64,000 bases of DNA from Salaquimonas sp041736675 (GCA_041736675.1 JBGSTD010000013.1:1-64000); one strand, 5' to 3'; shown: positions 1-8,998, counted from the stretch's first letter. Notes: generated by a model not told the origin, from the letters alone. Translations and numbers: made by a program.

Positions 1-102
1 CCCGACCGTGGCCCGCGCCGCGACTTTGGTGACCGCCCAGACCGCGGCAATGACCGTGGCCCGCGCCGTCCGGCTGAAGCTACAACACAAGGAGATGCAT
101 AA
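1..102 (+). CDS. rpsF: 30S ribosomal protein bS6, C-terminal end (partial)
   Basis: The window opens inside this gene; 33 codons and a TAA stop remain. The visible tail is rich in Arg, Gly, Asp and Pro with repeated DRGPRR-like units, as in the long charged tails of alphaproteobacterial bS6. The stop shares its last base with the ATG of rpsR, so the two genes are translationally coupled. The bS6 globular domain lies outside the window, so the name rests on the tail and on the rpsF-rpsR-rplI order. Confidence 0.85.
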   Translation, partial: PDRGPRRDFGDRPDRGNDRGPRRPAEATTQGDA

Positions 103-338
103 TGGCTATGGACTCACGCAGACCGTTTAACCGTCGTCGCAAATCCTGCCCTTTCACCGGCCCCAATGCGCCAGTGATCGATTACAAGGATATCAAACTT
201 CTTTCGCGTTATCTTTCAGAGCGCGGCAAGATTGTTCCTGCACGTATTTCGTCTGTCAGCCTGAAAAAGCAGCGTGAACTGGCCCAGGCCGTCAAACGCG
301 CCCGCTTCCTCGGCCTGCTGCCATATGTGATTGCGTAA
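102..338 (+). CDS. rpsR: 30S ribosomal protein bS18
   Basis: Small-subunit protein that pairs with bS6 on the 16S rRNA platform. The 78-residue product shows the family core: an Arg-rich N-terminus (RRPFNRRRKSCPF), then IDYKD, a YLSERGKI-like segment and the C-terminal KRARFLGLLPY signature. The length matches the roughly 80 aa usual in the class. The ATG overlaps the rpsF stop by one base, and the end of rpsF (AAGGAGATG) supplies a good ribosome binding site. Downstream lies a 270-bp hairpin-rich spacer before the next gene. Confidence 0.98.
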   Translation: MAMDSRRPFNRRRKSCPFTGPNAPVIDYKDIKLLSRYLSERGKIVPARISSVSLKKQRELAQAVKRARFLGLLPYVIA

Positions 339-344
339 GTATTG

Positions 345-549
345 TCAGTACACCTGCTTTCGGATTGTCACGACAATCCGGCAGGAGCTGGTAACGCGCC
401 TGCTTTCGCTTCACCTCGGTGAAGCGGCAGGAGCTGGAAATGCGAAATCTAAAAAAATTGCGGGGGGACCCTCCCCGTAATTTCCGGCGAAAACCGGAAC
501 CAATTAAACAAACCCGAACGGGTGCTAACGGTTTTTGAAACCGGCACCC
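345..549 (+). repeat. Cluster of stem-loops, two with the same outer stem and covarying inner stems
   Basis: Hairpin 1 (353-385) is CCTGC, a TTT bulge, a 9-bp inner stem, then GCAGG. Hairpin 2 (399-431) has the same outer stem and TTT bulge but a completely different 9-bp inner stem that is still fully complementary. Both are followed by AGCTGG. A third (520-549) has the same layout with other sequences: GGGTGC, a TAA bulge, CGGTTT paired to AAACCG, then GCACCC. Simple hairpins occur at 461-477 and 482-499. There is no terminator-like T tract. They sit between rpsR and the DUF2232 gene and could stabilise or process the ribosomal-protein mRNA, or be a small palindromic repeat family. Confidence 0.7.
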
Positions 550-609
550 AAGTTGGCGCCCCAGTCGGCATCGCTGGAGCAGCCTAACTGTCAGAAAGAC
601 AGGACAGCG

Positions 610-1569
610 ATGAAAAACAGTCAATCCATCTTTGTGGGCGTCCTAGCCGGCTTTGCTGCCGGAATGATGGTGCTTGCCGCATTCAATGCCGGAATGCTGG
701 CCTTTTTCCTGTTTTTTACAGCGCCTGCCGCCATCTATATCGCGTCGATGGGTTGGGGTAATCCCGCCGGGATCACGGGTGCGTTCATCGCAACGGGTGT
801 CACCGCCTATGTTGCCGGAAATGATGCCGCCGTTCTCGTTGCCGCCATTTCCTTTGGTCCTGCCGCCTATGTCGGCCATCTCGTCAATCTCGGCCAACCC
901 AATCCGGCGGGCGGTGTGACGTGGTTTCCCCTGTCGCAAATCCTGCTTCGGCTGATGATCATGCTCGCTGCCGCATTTATCCTGATAGGCGCGGTGACAG
1001 GGTTTACCACCGAGCAGTTTGCCGGCGAGTTCGTCCAGATGCTACGGATCATCAGCGAGACAAATCCTGATCTTCCTGCTGTCAGCCCCGAGATCCTGGC
1101 TGAGCGTTCGCTGCTTTATGCAAAAATCCTGCCGCTGATCATTCCTGCCGTCTGGCTGCTTTTTCATGGAATAACCGCGTTCTTGTCGGCGGCAATTACG
1201 CGGCGCTCCGGTCTTTTGGCGCGCGAGGCTGAAGATGTTGCGGCCAATCTGCGCATTCCGCCCGAAGCGGTTCTTTTGCCTGCTGCCGGGGTTGTCATCT
1301 ATCTTTTGTTTTCAGAGCCGCTGGCGCTTGCCGGTGCTGTAATGCTTTCGATTTCGCTCGGCGGATACGGACTTGCCGGTCTTGCCCACATGCATGTTGC
1401 AACGCGGGGCAACCCTGCGCGCAGCCTGATCCTGTGGGTCGCCTACGGTTCCATCTTCATCCTGACCATACCCATTTTCATATTTGCAGCGATCGGATTT
1501 TTCCGCTCGATCAAATCTTTCAACAACCCGAAAGGTCCGGGCGCTTCCGGGCCAAAATCATCAACCTAA
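610..1569 (+). CDS. DUF2232 family integral membrane protein
   Basis: A 319-residue hydrophobic protein with about eight predicted transmembrane segments and a short polar C-terminal tail. A DUF2232 (YybS-like) protein between rpsR and rplI is typical of Rhizobiales, which is the main reason for the name. Function is unknown. The frame is open from 535, but I chose the ATG at 610 because AGGA lies about six bases upstream and the first 25 codons of the longer frame fall in palindromic spacer and are hydrophilic. It is probably co-transcribed with rpsR and rplI. Confidence 0.85.
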   Translation: MKNSQSIFVGVLAGFAAGMMVLAAFNAGMLAFFLFFTAPAAIYIASMGWGNPAGITGAFIATGVTAYVAGNDAAVLVAAISFGPAAYVGHLVNLGQPNPAGGVTWFPLSQILLRLMIMLAAAFILIGAVTGFTTEQFAGEFVQMLRIISETNPDLPAVSPEILAERSLLYAKILPLIIPAVWLLFHGITAFLSAAITRRSGLLAREAEDVAANLRIPPEAVLLPAAGVVIYLLFSEPLALAGAVMLSISLGGYGLAGLAHMHVATRGNPARSLILWVAYGSIFILTIPIFIFAAIGFFRSIKSFNNPKGPGASGPKSST

Positions 1570-1615
1570 CCCAATCCAACAACACAAAAACCAAACTCAA
1601 TAAAGGAACTGAAAA

Positions 1616-2200
1616 ATGAAAGTCATTCTTCTCGAGCGCATCGCCAAACTCGGCCAGATGGGCGATGTTGTAAACGTCAAAGATGGTTTTGCCCGCAACT
1701 TCCTGTTGCCTCAGGGCAAGGCACTGCGCGCCAACAAGGGCAATATGGAACGCTTTGAATCAGAGCGCGCGGATCTTGAGGCCCGTAACCTTGACCGCAA
1801 AAAAGACGCCGACGCGATCCACACCAAACTCAATGGCACAAGCTATATCGTTATCCGCTCTGCCGGTGAAACAGGCCAGCTTTACGGTTCGGTTTCAACC
1901 CGTGATATTGCAACTGCGCTGGAAGAAAAAGGCTTCAAGGTTGCCCGCAGCCAGGTTACCCTGCAAAACCCGATCAAGGTTATCGGCATGCACGCGGTTG
2001 CTGTCAGCCTGCACCCAGAAGTGACTTCAACTGTCAACGTCAACGTTGCCCGCTCGGTTGACGAAGCCGAACGTCAGGCTGCAGGCGAAGTGTTGACAAG
2101 CCGCGATGCCCGCTTTGAACTTGATGTTGCCGAAGAAGACGAAATCGATCTCGATGACATCTTCGACGATGCAGACAGCGACGCTTCAGAAGAAGCATAA
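1616..2200 (+). CDS. rplI: 50S ribosomal protein bL9
   Basis: Large-subunit protein that binds 23S rRNA near the L1 stalk. The N-terminal domain starts MKVILLERIAKLG and carries the V-K-D-G-FARNFLLP signature (about residues 21-33). It is followed by the long connecting helix and the C-terminal RNA-binding domain. The acidic tail (DLDDIFDD...EEA), which makes it 194 aa, is common in alphaproteobacteria and longer than the E. coli protein (149 aa). AAAGGA precedes the ATG. A strong terminator follows at 2240-2270. Confidence 0.98.
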   Translation: MKVILLERIAKLGQMGDVVNVKDGFARNFLLPQGKALRANKGNMERFESERADLEARNLDRKKDADAIHTKLNGTSYIVIRSAGETGQLYGSVSTRDIATALEEKGFKVARSQVTLQNPIKVIGMHAVAVSLHPEVTSTVNVNVARSVDEAERQAAGEVLTSRDARFELDVAEEDEIDLDDIFDDADSDASEEA

Positions 2201-2239
2201 TCACTGCTGCATTTCTTTCGGCAACGGTTATAATACGGG

Positions 2240-2270
2240 ACCCGGCAACGTTTGCCGGGTCTATTTTTTT
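2240..2270 (+). terminator. Rho-independent terminator of the rpsF-rplI operon
   Basis: ACCCGGCAA (2240-2248) pairs with TTGCCGGGT (2252-2260) around a three-base loop, followed at once by CTATTTTTTT. It lies 40 bp after the rplI stop. It also argues against starting the next gene at 2252, inside the hairpin. Confidence 0.9.
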
Positions 2271-2302
2271 CGCCTTTTTTTATTGTGCATCATGAGACGT
2301 CA

Positions 2303-3319
2303 TTGACCCAGACTGTGCCTCCCAGTGCGACGCTAGTACCGATCAAACCGCAACGAAGGCTGTGGCACGAAATCCCCATGGTGATTTTCTATGTTCCGGT
2401 CTTCTTTGCCATCTTGTTCCTGATGATGCGCCATCGCAGTTTCAATGCAGCGCTGCGTGCCAACTGGGCTTTGCCAAAAGGTGGGCTTTTTCCGGGATCG
2501 AAGGACGATTTCCATCAACTTTTTCCTGAAAAGTGCCCTTTGTTACCGCGCTCGGAAAAACTGTCGCGCAAACTTACGACGAACGAAGCGTTGAAAATAT
2601 ATCAGGCCTTTGGAGGTAAAAAACTTGTTCTGAAACCCGATGACGGCATTCAGGGAAGAGCCGTTCAATTTTTGTTATCGCCTGGCGAATTTGAAAAGGC
2701 GTGGGACAAACGGGCAGACCGGCCATGCGACTGGCTCCTGCAGGAATTTGTCGAGGGTTTCGAAGCTGCCGCATTTTACATACGACAGTCGCCCGACAGT
2801 CCTGGCAGGATTGTTTCGATGACATGGAAACAGGGATTTGAGGTTACAGGCGATGGAATATCGACCCTTGAAATGCTGATTGCCCGGCGTCCGTCCGATG
2901 AGGCGACCCGCAAACGGATTGCCAAATTCAATCATGCGATCCTCGCCGATGTGCCGCGCAAGGACGAAAAGGTCGAACTGATGCCCATTCGCAACCACCA
3001 TCTGGGAGCCACTTTTCAGGACATTTCATCGTGGATAACGCCTCAACTTGAAGCGGCTCTATGCCCGGTGCTTGATACGATCGACGGCTACAACTATGGC
3101 CGGCTGGACATTCGTGCACCGGATTTTCCTTCGCTCATAAACGGCCGGGATTTGAAAATCCTTGAGGCCAATGCGCTCTACTCAGAACCGGTTCATGCCT
3201 ATGATCCGAAATATGGTTTGTGGGAAGCGTACCGGATTTTTATCGGCTACTGGAACACGGCGATGAAAACCGGGATAGCACATAGCTTGAAAATGAAACA
3301 GGCCCAGTCAAAACACTAA
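2303..3319 (+). CDS. ATP-grasp domain protein, substrate unknown
   Basis: About 338 residues. After a short N-terminal hydrophobic segment (about residues 26-42) the protein shows ATP-grasp features: LKPDDGIQGRAVQF as the nucleotide-binding Lys/Gly-rich loop, LLQEFVEG as the hinge, and YGRLDIR...ILEAN in the C-terminal lobe with the acidic and Asn metal ligands. These enzymes join a carboxylate to an amine or thiol via an acyl phosphate. The fold resembles D-Ala-D-Ala ligase and sugar-transfer-associated ATP-grasp proteins, but I cannot assign a substrate. The start is uncertain: the open frame begins at 2252 inside the rplI terminator, so I prefer TTG at 2303; ATG at 2378 is possible. Confidence 0.7.
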   Translation: MTQTVPPSATLVPIKPQRRLWHEIPMVIFYVPVFFAILFLMMRHRSFNAALRANWALPKGGLFPGSKDDFHQLFPEKCPLLPRSEKLSRKLTTNEALKIYQAFGGKKLVLKPDDGIQGRAVQFLLSPGEFEKAWDKRADRPCDWLLQEFVEGFEAAAFYIRQSPDSPGRIVSMTWKQGFEVTGDGISTLEMLIARRPSDEATRKRIAKFNHAILADVPRKDEKVELMPIRNHHLGATFQDISSWITPQLEAALCPVLDTIDGYNYGRLDIRAPDFPSLINGRDLKILEANALYSEPVHAYDPKYGLWEAYRIFIGYWNTAMKTGIAHSLKMKQAQSKH

Positions 3320-3347
3320 GCCTCGCCCTTCCAAATTTTCAGACTAT

Positions 3348-4505
3348 CTATTTCGCAGACGCGTTTTGCTTTGCAAGATAGCTTCGCACCACAGCACACA
3401 AAGCCATCATCACGGCGATGCCTTCAAGGGCGACAGGTGTCAGCGGTGCGAGCAGCACAATGCCTGCGAAAACCAACAGGATATTGCGCGCCATTCCATT
3501 GAGGATCAGGCGGTCGCGAACGAACCAAAGCCCCGCCATATAGACAGCGGCTGGAATGGCGACAGCATAGTCGCCGACAACCAATGGAATGTCAGCCTTA
3601 CTCGCTATGATATCGACCAATACCGCAAAGCCGGCTCCAACGGCAGCGCCGGCGGCGAAGATTGCAAAGTGCCCATAACCCCAGACTAGAGCACGTTTGA
3701 GAACACTCGAAGCGAGATGATCTTCCTTTGAAAAATACAACCACCACATGGAAAAAACGATAACCAGCGATGAAAGAGCGATGTGCACAAAGGCAATATT
3801 GCCTGCCCCTCCGGCCGCTTGCTGCAGGGACATGCTTCCTGCCAGCAGGGTTTCTCCCAGAACGATGATATTCAACAGGCCATAACGTTCCATGATGTGA
3901 TGGCGGTGCCAGGGCGTCGTGTTTTTACGTTCCGCAAAGACAGGGACTGCCAATTCCAACACCACTCCCACCACAAAAAGCGAATATGTCGCCATGCTGG
4001 GCAAAGGCTGAAGCAGCATGAAAACTATCCAGAATACCTGAACAAGACCGATGCCTGTCGCGTATGAGACGGCTGTTGCGCGCCGCTCTGGATCACCGTT
4101 TGCTGCCCGCAACCAAAGCGCAATCATGCCGACCCGCATGATGACATAACCGATGACAAGCATGGTCAGATCGCCCGATTTGAACAATGTATCAATCCCC
4201 GCTGCCATGGTCAGGGAACCTCCCATGATGAGGATGGTCAGCAGGCGAAACAGCGTGTCGTCATTGTCATAGGCCGAGGCGAACCAGGTGTAGTTCATCC
4301 ATGCCCACCAGATGGCAAAAAACGCCATCAGGAATGTGACAAGCCCCTGCAAGGCGTGAGCTTCGGCTATCGAATGATGAAGCCCGGCCGCTGCAGCAGC
4401 AATTGCTATCACCGAAACCAGATCGAAGAAAAGTTCCAGCGGTGTGGCTGCCCGGTGATGTTCACCGGAATCGCGGGGAAACAAGGGGGGAATGAACGAT
4501 GCCAT
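3348..4505 (-). CDS. Low temperature requirement protein A (LtrA) family membrane protein
   Basis: A 385-residue polytopic membrane protein with about ten hydrophobic segments. It opens with the family signature: RDSGEHHRAATPLELFFDL shortly after the start, then IWWAWMNYTWFASAYDNDD. LtrA was named from a Listeria cold-growth mutant; the biochemical role is unknown. The ATG at 4505 has AGGACT about five bases upstream. The longer open frame to 4640 adds 45 hydrophilic residues unlike the family. It converges on the ATP-grasp gene, with a 28-bp gap. Confidence 0.88.
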   Translation of the reverse strand: MASFIPPLFPRDSGEHHRAATPLELFFDLVSVIAIAAAAAGLHHSIAEAHALQGLVTFLMAFFAIWWAWMNYTWFASAYDNDDTLFRLLTILIMGGSLTMAAGIDTLFKSGDLTMLVIGYVIMRVGMIALWLRAANGDPERRATAVSYATGIGLVQVFWIVFMLLQPLPSMATYSLFVVGVVLELAVPVFAERKNTTPWHRHHIMERYGLLNIIVLGETLLAGSMSLQQAAGGAGNIAFVHIALSSLVIVFSMWWLYFSKEDHLASSVLKRALVWGYGHFAIFAAGAAVGAGFAVLVDIIASKADIPLVVGDYAVAIPAAVYMAGLWFVRDRLILNGMARNILLVFAGIVLLAPLTPVALEGIAVMMALCAVVRSYLAKQNASAK

Positions 4506-4886
4506 GTCAGTCCTGTGAATTTTGAGTTCAGATCCTGTCAACTCTGTTGATACTTGTGAACCTGAACGAAGGCCAGATGGAAAATCCCCACATGTAAAAT
4601 TGCGCGGTCTTTTGATTGAGACACCGCCACGCGCCGGCACAGGAGCGGATGCTGACCAAATATGTTATGATTCCCGAGTCGAATCATTCATCCGAGTCAA
4701 TTGAATTTTTGGTCGGAGAAATAGTTGCCATGTGACCTGTTAATAGTGGTGATAATAGTAGAGATATGCGGCATCCTTGAACCCTGTGAAAAATGAATCC
4801 GGTACGCTGTTACTCATCAGATGACAAAACGGGAAAAGTCGTATTGAACGATAGGCGATTTACAACAGAAGCGGCAGGCAGACCCA
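4506..4886. other. Intergenic region between divergent ltrA-like gene and dnaB
   Basis: 381 bp with no credible protein or RNA gene. It must hold the promoters of both the LtrA-like gene and dnaB, but no hexamer pair stood out strongly enough to annotate. The stretch nearest dnaB (about 4700-4860) is AT-rich. Confidence 0.6.
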
Positions 4887-6401
4887 ATGGCTGAAACAAT
4901 ACAATTTAACCCGAATGCAGGTTCCAACCAGCGCTCTGCACCACAGGCTGACATCAGTTACCGCTCTGTGCCTCAGAACATTGAAGCCGAACAGGCCCTG
5001 CTGGGTGCCATTCTGGTCAACAACGATGCCTATTACCGCGTTTCGGATTTTCTCAAAGCCGAACATTTTCAGGAGCCGATTCACCGCCAGATCTACAAGG
5101 TAGCCTCGGACATGATCCGCGCTGCAAAGCGGGCCAATCCCGTCACCATCAAGACCTTTCTTCCTGCAGAAGAAAAAATCGGTGACATGAACGTTGCCCA
5201 GTATCTGGCGAGGCTTGCCGGTGAGGCAACAACGATCATCAACGCCGAGGATTACGGCCGCTCGATCTATGATCTTGCGACACGGCGCGCCCTCATCACG
5301 ATTGGCGAGGACATGGTGAATATCGCCTATGATGCCCCCGTCGACATGCCGCCTTCCGGCCTGATAGAGGATGCCGAACGGCGTTTGTTTGAGCTCGCCG
5401 AAACCGGTGGCAGCAATGCCGGATTTCAGGATTTCTCGACCGCCATCAACGAGGCGATTGATCTTGCTGCCGCAGCCTTCCAGCGCGAGGGCGGGTTGTC
5501 AGGAATTTCCACTGGCATTCATACGCTGGATGCACGCATGGGCGGGCTGCAGAGCTCGGACCTGATCGTACTTGCCGGACGCCCGGGCATGGGCAAAACC
5601 TCACTTGCCACCAATATCGCGTTCAATATCGCCCACAATTACAGCCCGGATGTTGCTGCTGATGGATCGCCCAAGGCGCTGGACGGCGGCGTTGTCGGTT
5701 TCTTTTCCCTCGAAATGAGCGCCGACCAGCTGGCGACCCGTATCATCTCCGAGCAGGCGGAAGTGTCATCTTCGAAAATACGCCGCGGCGAAATCACTGA
5801 AACCGATTTTCAGAAGCTGTCTTTTTGTGCGCAGGAAATGCAGAAGATACCGCTGTTCATTGACGAGACAGGCGGTATTTCGATCGCCCAGTTGGCCGCC
5901 CGTGCGCGGCGGCTAAAACGACAGCGCGGGCTGGACGTGATGGTGATCGATTATATTCAGCTGATGCAGGGATCATCCAAGAATTCGGGAAACCGCGTGC
6001 AGGAAGTGACCGAGATCACAACCGGCCTCAAGGCGCTGGCCAAGGAACTTTCGGTTCCCATAATCGCGCTCTCGCAGCTTTCGCGCCAGGTGGAAAGCCG
6101 CGACGACAAGCGCCCACAGCTTTCTGATCTTCGCGAATCCGGCTCCATCGAGCAGGACGCCGACGTGGTGTTGTTTGTTTACCGAGAGGAATATTACATC
6201 CAGAACCGCGAACCCAAGGAGGGCACCGAGGAGTGGCTGAAATGGGATGCGGAATTGCGCGATGCCAGAGGCAAGGCCGAGGTGATTATCGCCAAACAGC
6301 GCCACGGGCCAACGGGAACCGCCAAGCTTGGCTTCCAGGCCGAGTTCACCCGCTTCAGCGATCTTGCCGAGGAAGACCGCCTGCCCGAACGCTATGAGTA
6401 G
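4887..6401 (+). CDS. dnaB: Replicative DNA helicase DnaB
   Basis: Hexameric helicase that unwinds DNA at the replication fork. The 504-residue product has the N-terminal DnaB domain (VPQNIEAEQALLGAIL at about residue 29) that binds primase, a linker, and the RecA-like ATPase. The Walker A is GRPGMGKTS, the Walker B-like segment is DVMVIDYIQLM, and the C-terminal DLRESGSIEQDAD motif is clear. Length is normal and no intein is present. It is followed after 14 bp by alr, an order typical of Rhizobiales. Confidence 0.98.
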   Translation: MAETIQFNPNAGSNQRSAPQADISYRSVPQNIEAEQALLGAILVNNDAYYRVSDFLKAEHFQEPIHRQIYKVASDMIRAAKRANPVTIKTFLPAEEKIGDMNVAQYLARLAGEATTIINAEDYGRSIYDLATRRALITIGEDMVNIAYDAPVDMPPSGLIEDAERRLFELAETGGSNAGFQDFSTAINEAIDLAAAAFQREGGLSGISTGIHTLDARMGGLQSSDLIVLAGRPGMGKTSLATNIAFNIAHNYSPDVAADGSPKALDGGVVGFFSLEMSADQLATRIISEQAEVSSSKIRRGEITETDFQKLSFCAQEMQKIPLFIDETGGISIAQLAARARRLKRQRGLDVMVIDYIQLMQGSSKNSGNRVQEVTEITTGLKALAKELSVPIIALSQLSRQVESRDDKRPQLSDLRESGSIEQDADVVLFVYREEYYIQNREPKEGTEEWLKWDAELRDARGKAEVIIAKQRHGPTGTAKLGFQAEFTRFSDLAEEDRLPERYE

Positions 6402-6415
6402 GAAACGCTAAAACC

Positions 6416-7552
6416 ATGACATTCCCCAACTGGCCTGTCCATTCGAACGGGCGGCTTACCGTTGACCTTGATGCCATCATTGCAAACTGGAAGAAGCTGG
6501 CGAAGCAATCTGCCCATGGCAATTGCGCGGCCGTCGTCAAGGCCGATGCCTATGGTCTTGGCGCGGAACGGGTTGCCGCTGCACTATATAACGCAGGGTG
6601 CCGCGACTTTTTCACCGCGACCATTCACGAGGGTATGATTGTCCGCTCGATTGCGCCGGAGGCACGTATTTATGTTTTCAACGGCTTTCATGTTGGCGCT
6701 GAAAAGGACTACCGGAAGCACCGCCTGACCCCGGTGATCAATTCACCGCGCGGCATTGAAAACTGGCTGGCGAAGAAACGCCCCTCGATGCGCTGCGCCC
6801 TGCATATTGATACGGGCATGAACCGGCTTGGCCTGACCAGTGACGAGTTCGCCGCGCTTGCCGCAGACAGCGCCAGGCTCAAGGCGCTCAATCCCGAACT
6901 GGTGATCAGCCATTTTGCCTGTGCGGATGAACCCGCCGATCCACTCAATGCAGCGCAGATCGAACGGTTTGCTGCCGCTGCCGCGCACTTTCCCTATGCC
7001 CGCAAGTCGCTCGCCAACAGTGCGGGTGTGTTCCTTGGCAGGGCGGCGCATTTTGACCTGTTGCGACCCGGCATTTCGCTTTATGGCGGCGATGCTGTCA
7101 ACAATCGGCCCAATCCGATGAAGCCGGTTGTTCGCCTTGAAGGGCGTATCATCCAGCGCAAATGGGCGAAAAAAGGTGAGACTGTCGGCTATGGCGCGGC
7201 AGAAATATTAAAGCGCGACACGCTGATTGCCATTGTCGGCATCGGCTATGCCGACGGGCTGCACCGCCAGGCATCGGGGGCTGGAACGCTGTACCGCAAC
7301 CGCCAGCTCAGCCCAGGCGGCACGGGCATGATCGGCAAAACCAGGGTCCCGATTTTGGGTCGGGTGTCGATGGACCTCACGGCGTTTGACGTTACAGATG
7401 TGCCTGTAAAGACGATGGCAACAACCGACTGGATCGACTTTCTCAACAAGGACTTGCGTGTCGATGAGCTCGGCCTTGCTGCGGGCACGATCGGCTATGA
7501 AATATTGACCAGCCTCGGGCGGCGCTATGAGCGGATTTATGTGGGTGGATGA
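6416..7552 (+). CDS. alr: Alanine racemase
   Basis: PLP enzyme converting L-Ala to D-Ala for peptidoglycan. The 378-aa protein has the cofactor lysine K42 in AVVKADAYGLG, the HIDTGMNRLG motif in the barrel, LRPGISLYGG, and the second catalytic base (Tyr) in VGIGYADG of the C-terminal beta domain. GRVSMDLTAFDVTD is also family typical. GGAAAC lies upstream of the ATG. It is 14 bp from dnaB and 15 bp before the amine oxidase, so the three are probably one transcript. Confidence 0.97.
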   Translation: MTFPNWPVHSNGRLTVDLDAIIANWKKLAKQSAHGNCAAVVKADAYGLGAERVAAALYNAGCRDFFTATIHEGMIVRSIAPEARIYVFNGFHVGAEKDYRKHRLTPVINSPRGIENWLAKKRPSMRCALHIDTGMNRLGLTSDEFAALAADSARLKALNPELVISHFACADEPADPLNAAQIERFAAAAAHFPYARKSLANSAGVFLGRAAHFDLLRPGISLYGGDAVNNRPNPMKPVVRLEGRIIQRKWAKKGETVGYGAAEILKRDTLIAIVGIGYADGLHRQASGAGTLYRNRQLSPGGTGMIGKTRVPILGRVSMDLTAFDVTDVPVKTMATTDWIDFLNKDLRVDELGLAAGTIGYEILTSLGRRYERIYVGG

Positions 7553-7567
7553 CAAGCGGAGAATAAA

Positions 7568-8794
7568 TTGAATCGACGAGAAGTTCTGTCGCATGTCTCA
7601 ATAGGAGCAGCTGGAATGGTATTGCCCATGTTTGTTCCCTGGAGCGGCGCACAAGCCAAAGACCGCAAACTGCTGGGCTATCTTCGGACCAATTGGAGCC
7701 GTGATCCTTATACGTTCGGGTCGTATTCATACGTTGCCAAGGGCGCACGACAGCGCGACCGGCTGGTGCTGGGTGCCCCTGTCGGCGGGCGGGTGCATTT
7801 TGCCGGAGAGGCTGTCCACCCCGACCACAACAGCACGGTTCATGCAGCTTATGAATCCGGCCTCACTGTCGCAAAGGAAGTCGCCCTCCAAAACCCGGCA
7901 ACCATAGCGGTTATTGGTGCGGGCATCAGCGGATTGACAGCCGCGCAGGCGCTCGCCCAAAGCGGGCACAAGGTAACCGTCTTCGAAGCCAGAAACCGGA
8001 TCGGCGGGCGCATCTGGACCAGCCATGTACTTGGAATGCCGCTTGATCTTGGCGCAAGCTGGATACACGGAACGCGGCGCAATCCGCTTGCCAAACTTGC
8101 CCTCAGCGCCGGGGCCGAATGGGTTGCGACGGATGAAAGCTATATTGCACGCGGAACAGGCGGGCGCGAAATTGCCGACGATGATGCGCCTGACTGGCTC
8201 GAAAACGTGACCACGATGCAGCACAATGCCGGCGCGGACAGCAAAGAGATCAATCGTTCTGCCTATGAAAACCAGAGTGAATATGGCGGCGATGAAGTGA
8301 TCTTCCCGGGCGGCTACGAAGGCATTCTTGGCGGGCTTGAAGGGGACTATGAGATCAGAACCGGGCAGACCGTCAGCGCGGTCCGTCATGACGCGGACGG
8401 CGTTTCAATCCTTTCCGATGGCACTGAAACCCGCTTTGACAGTGTCATTGTCACGCTGCCGCTCGGCGCGTTGAAAAAAGGCACAGTTGCCTTCACGCCT
8501 CCCCTTCCGGCCGAAAAAGTTGACGCGATTGCCCGCCTTGGAATGGGCACGCTCGACAAACTGTACCTGCACTATGACGAGGCGTTTTGGGACAGGGACG
8601 TGACATGGATTGCAACGCCTGAAAACGGCCTGCCGCAAGGCCATTTCAACCAATGGCTGAACCTTTATAAATATCTCGAAAAGCCGGTGATCATGGCCTT
8701 CAATGGCGGACCGCCGGCTCTCGCACTGGCCGGGTTGTCAGACGAGGCGCTTGTCGAGCAGGCGCAGCAGACCCTCCAAAGGGCGTATCCATAG
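7568..8794 (+). CDS. Exported FAD-dependent amine oxidase with circularly permuted domain order
   Basis: A flavin monoamine oxidase-type protein (408 aa). It begins with a Tat-like signal (MNRREVL, a hydrophobic stretch, then SGAQA at about residue 30). Residues 37-105 then carry motifs that normally close the family: RTNWSRDPY, GSYSY, HFAGEA and STVHAAYESG. Only afterwards (residues 112-151) comes the FAD-binding Rossmann start, IAVIGAGISGLTAAQAL, FEARNRIGGRIWT and then LGASWIHG. The chain ends at LQRAYP, where a normal member would continue into the W-x-x-DPY region. The whole fold seems present once, in C-then-N order. Start is TTG with GGAG upstream. The substrate is unknown. It follows alr by 15 bp. 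Confidence 0.85.
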   Translation: MNRREVLSHVSIGAAGMVLPMFVPWSGAQAKDRKLLGYLRTNWSRDPYTFGSYSYVAKGARQRDRLVLGAPVGGRVHFAGEAVHPDHNSTVHAAYESGLTVAKEVALQNPATIAVIGAGISGLTAAQALAQSGHKVTVFEARNRIGGRIWTSHVLGMPLDLGASWIHGTRRNPLAKLALSAGAEWVATDESYIARGTGGREIADDDAPDWLENVTTMQHNAGADSKEINRSAYENQSEYGGDEVIFPGGYEGILGGLEGDYEIRTGQTVSAVRHDADGVSILSDGTETRFDSVIVTLPLGALKKGTVAFTPPLPAEKVDAIARLGMGTLDKLYLHYDEAFWDRDVTWIATPENGLPQGHFNQWLNLYKYLEKPVIMAFNGGPPALALAGLSDEALVEQAQQTLQRAYP

Positions 8795-8998
8795 CCTGCG
8801 GCCCGCGCCGAATTCAGGAACAATTTACCTTCAAGCGTCTGCGTCGAGCAGGTTTTTGCAGCATGATGCTTCAATCGTGGAGCGACAGCGCGGCCGCAAC
8901 ATCCCTTTGCCAAGTTTGGCATAGTATTATAAAATTGGTGGTTCAGGCGAGCCGAACCTCTTTTCCATTTTACTTCCAACAAATGATCGCAAAAGAAA

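Noticed and set aside
353..431. Two similar units at 46-bp pitch, resembling a start of a CRISPR array
   Set aside because: Only two units, each internally palindromic with the variable part forming the stem; no further repeats and no cas genes.
2252..2302. Upstream extension of the ATP-grasp frame to an ATG at 2252
   Set aside because: That ATG lies within the rplI terminator hairpin.
8795..8998. Possible remnant of the missing C-terminal half of the amine oxidase
   Set aside because: All three forward frames were checked for the W-x-x-DPY, GSYSY and FAGEA motifs; none is present.
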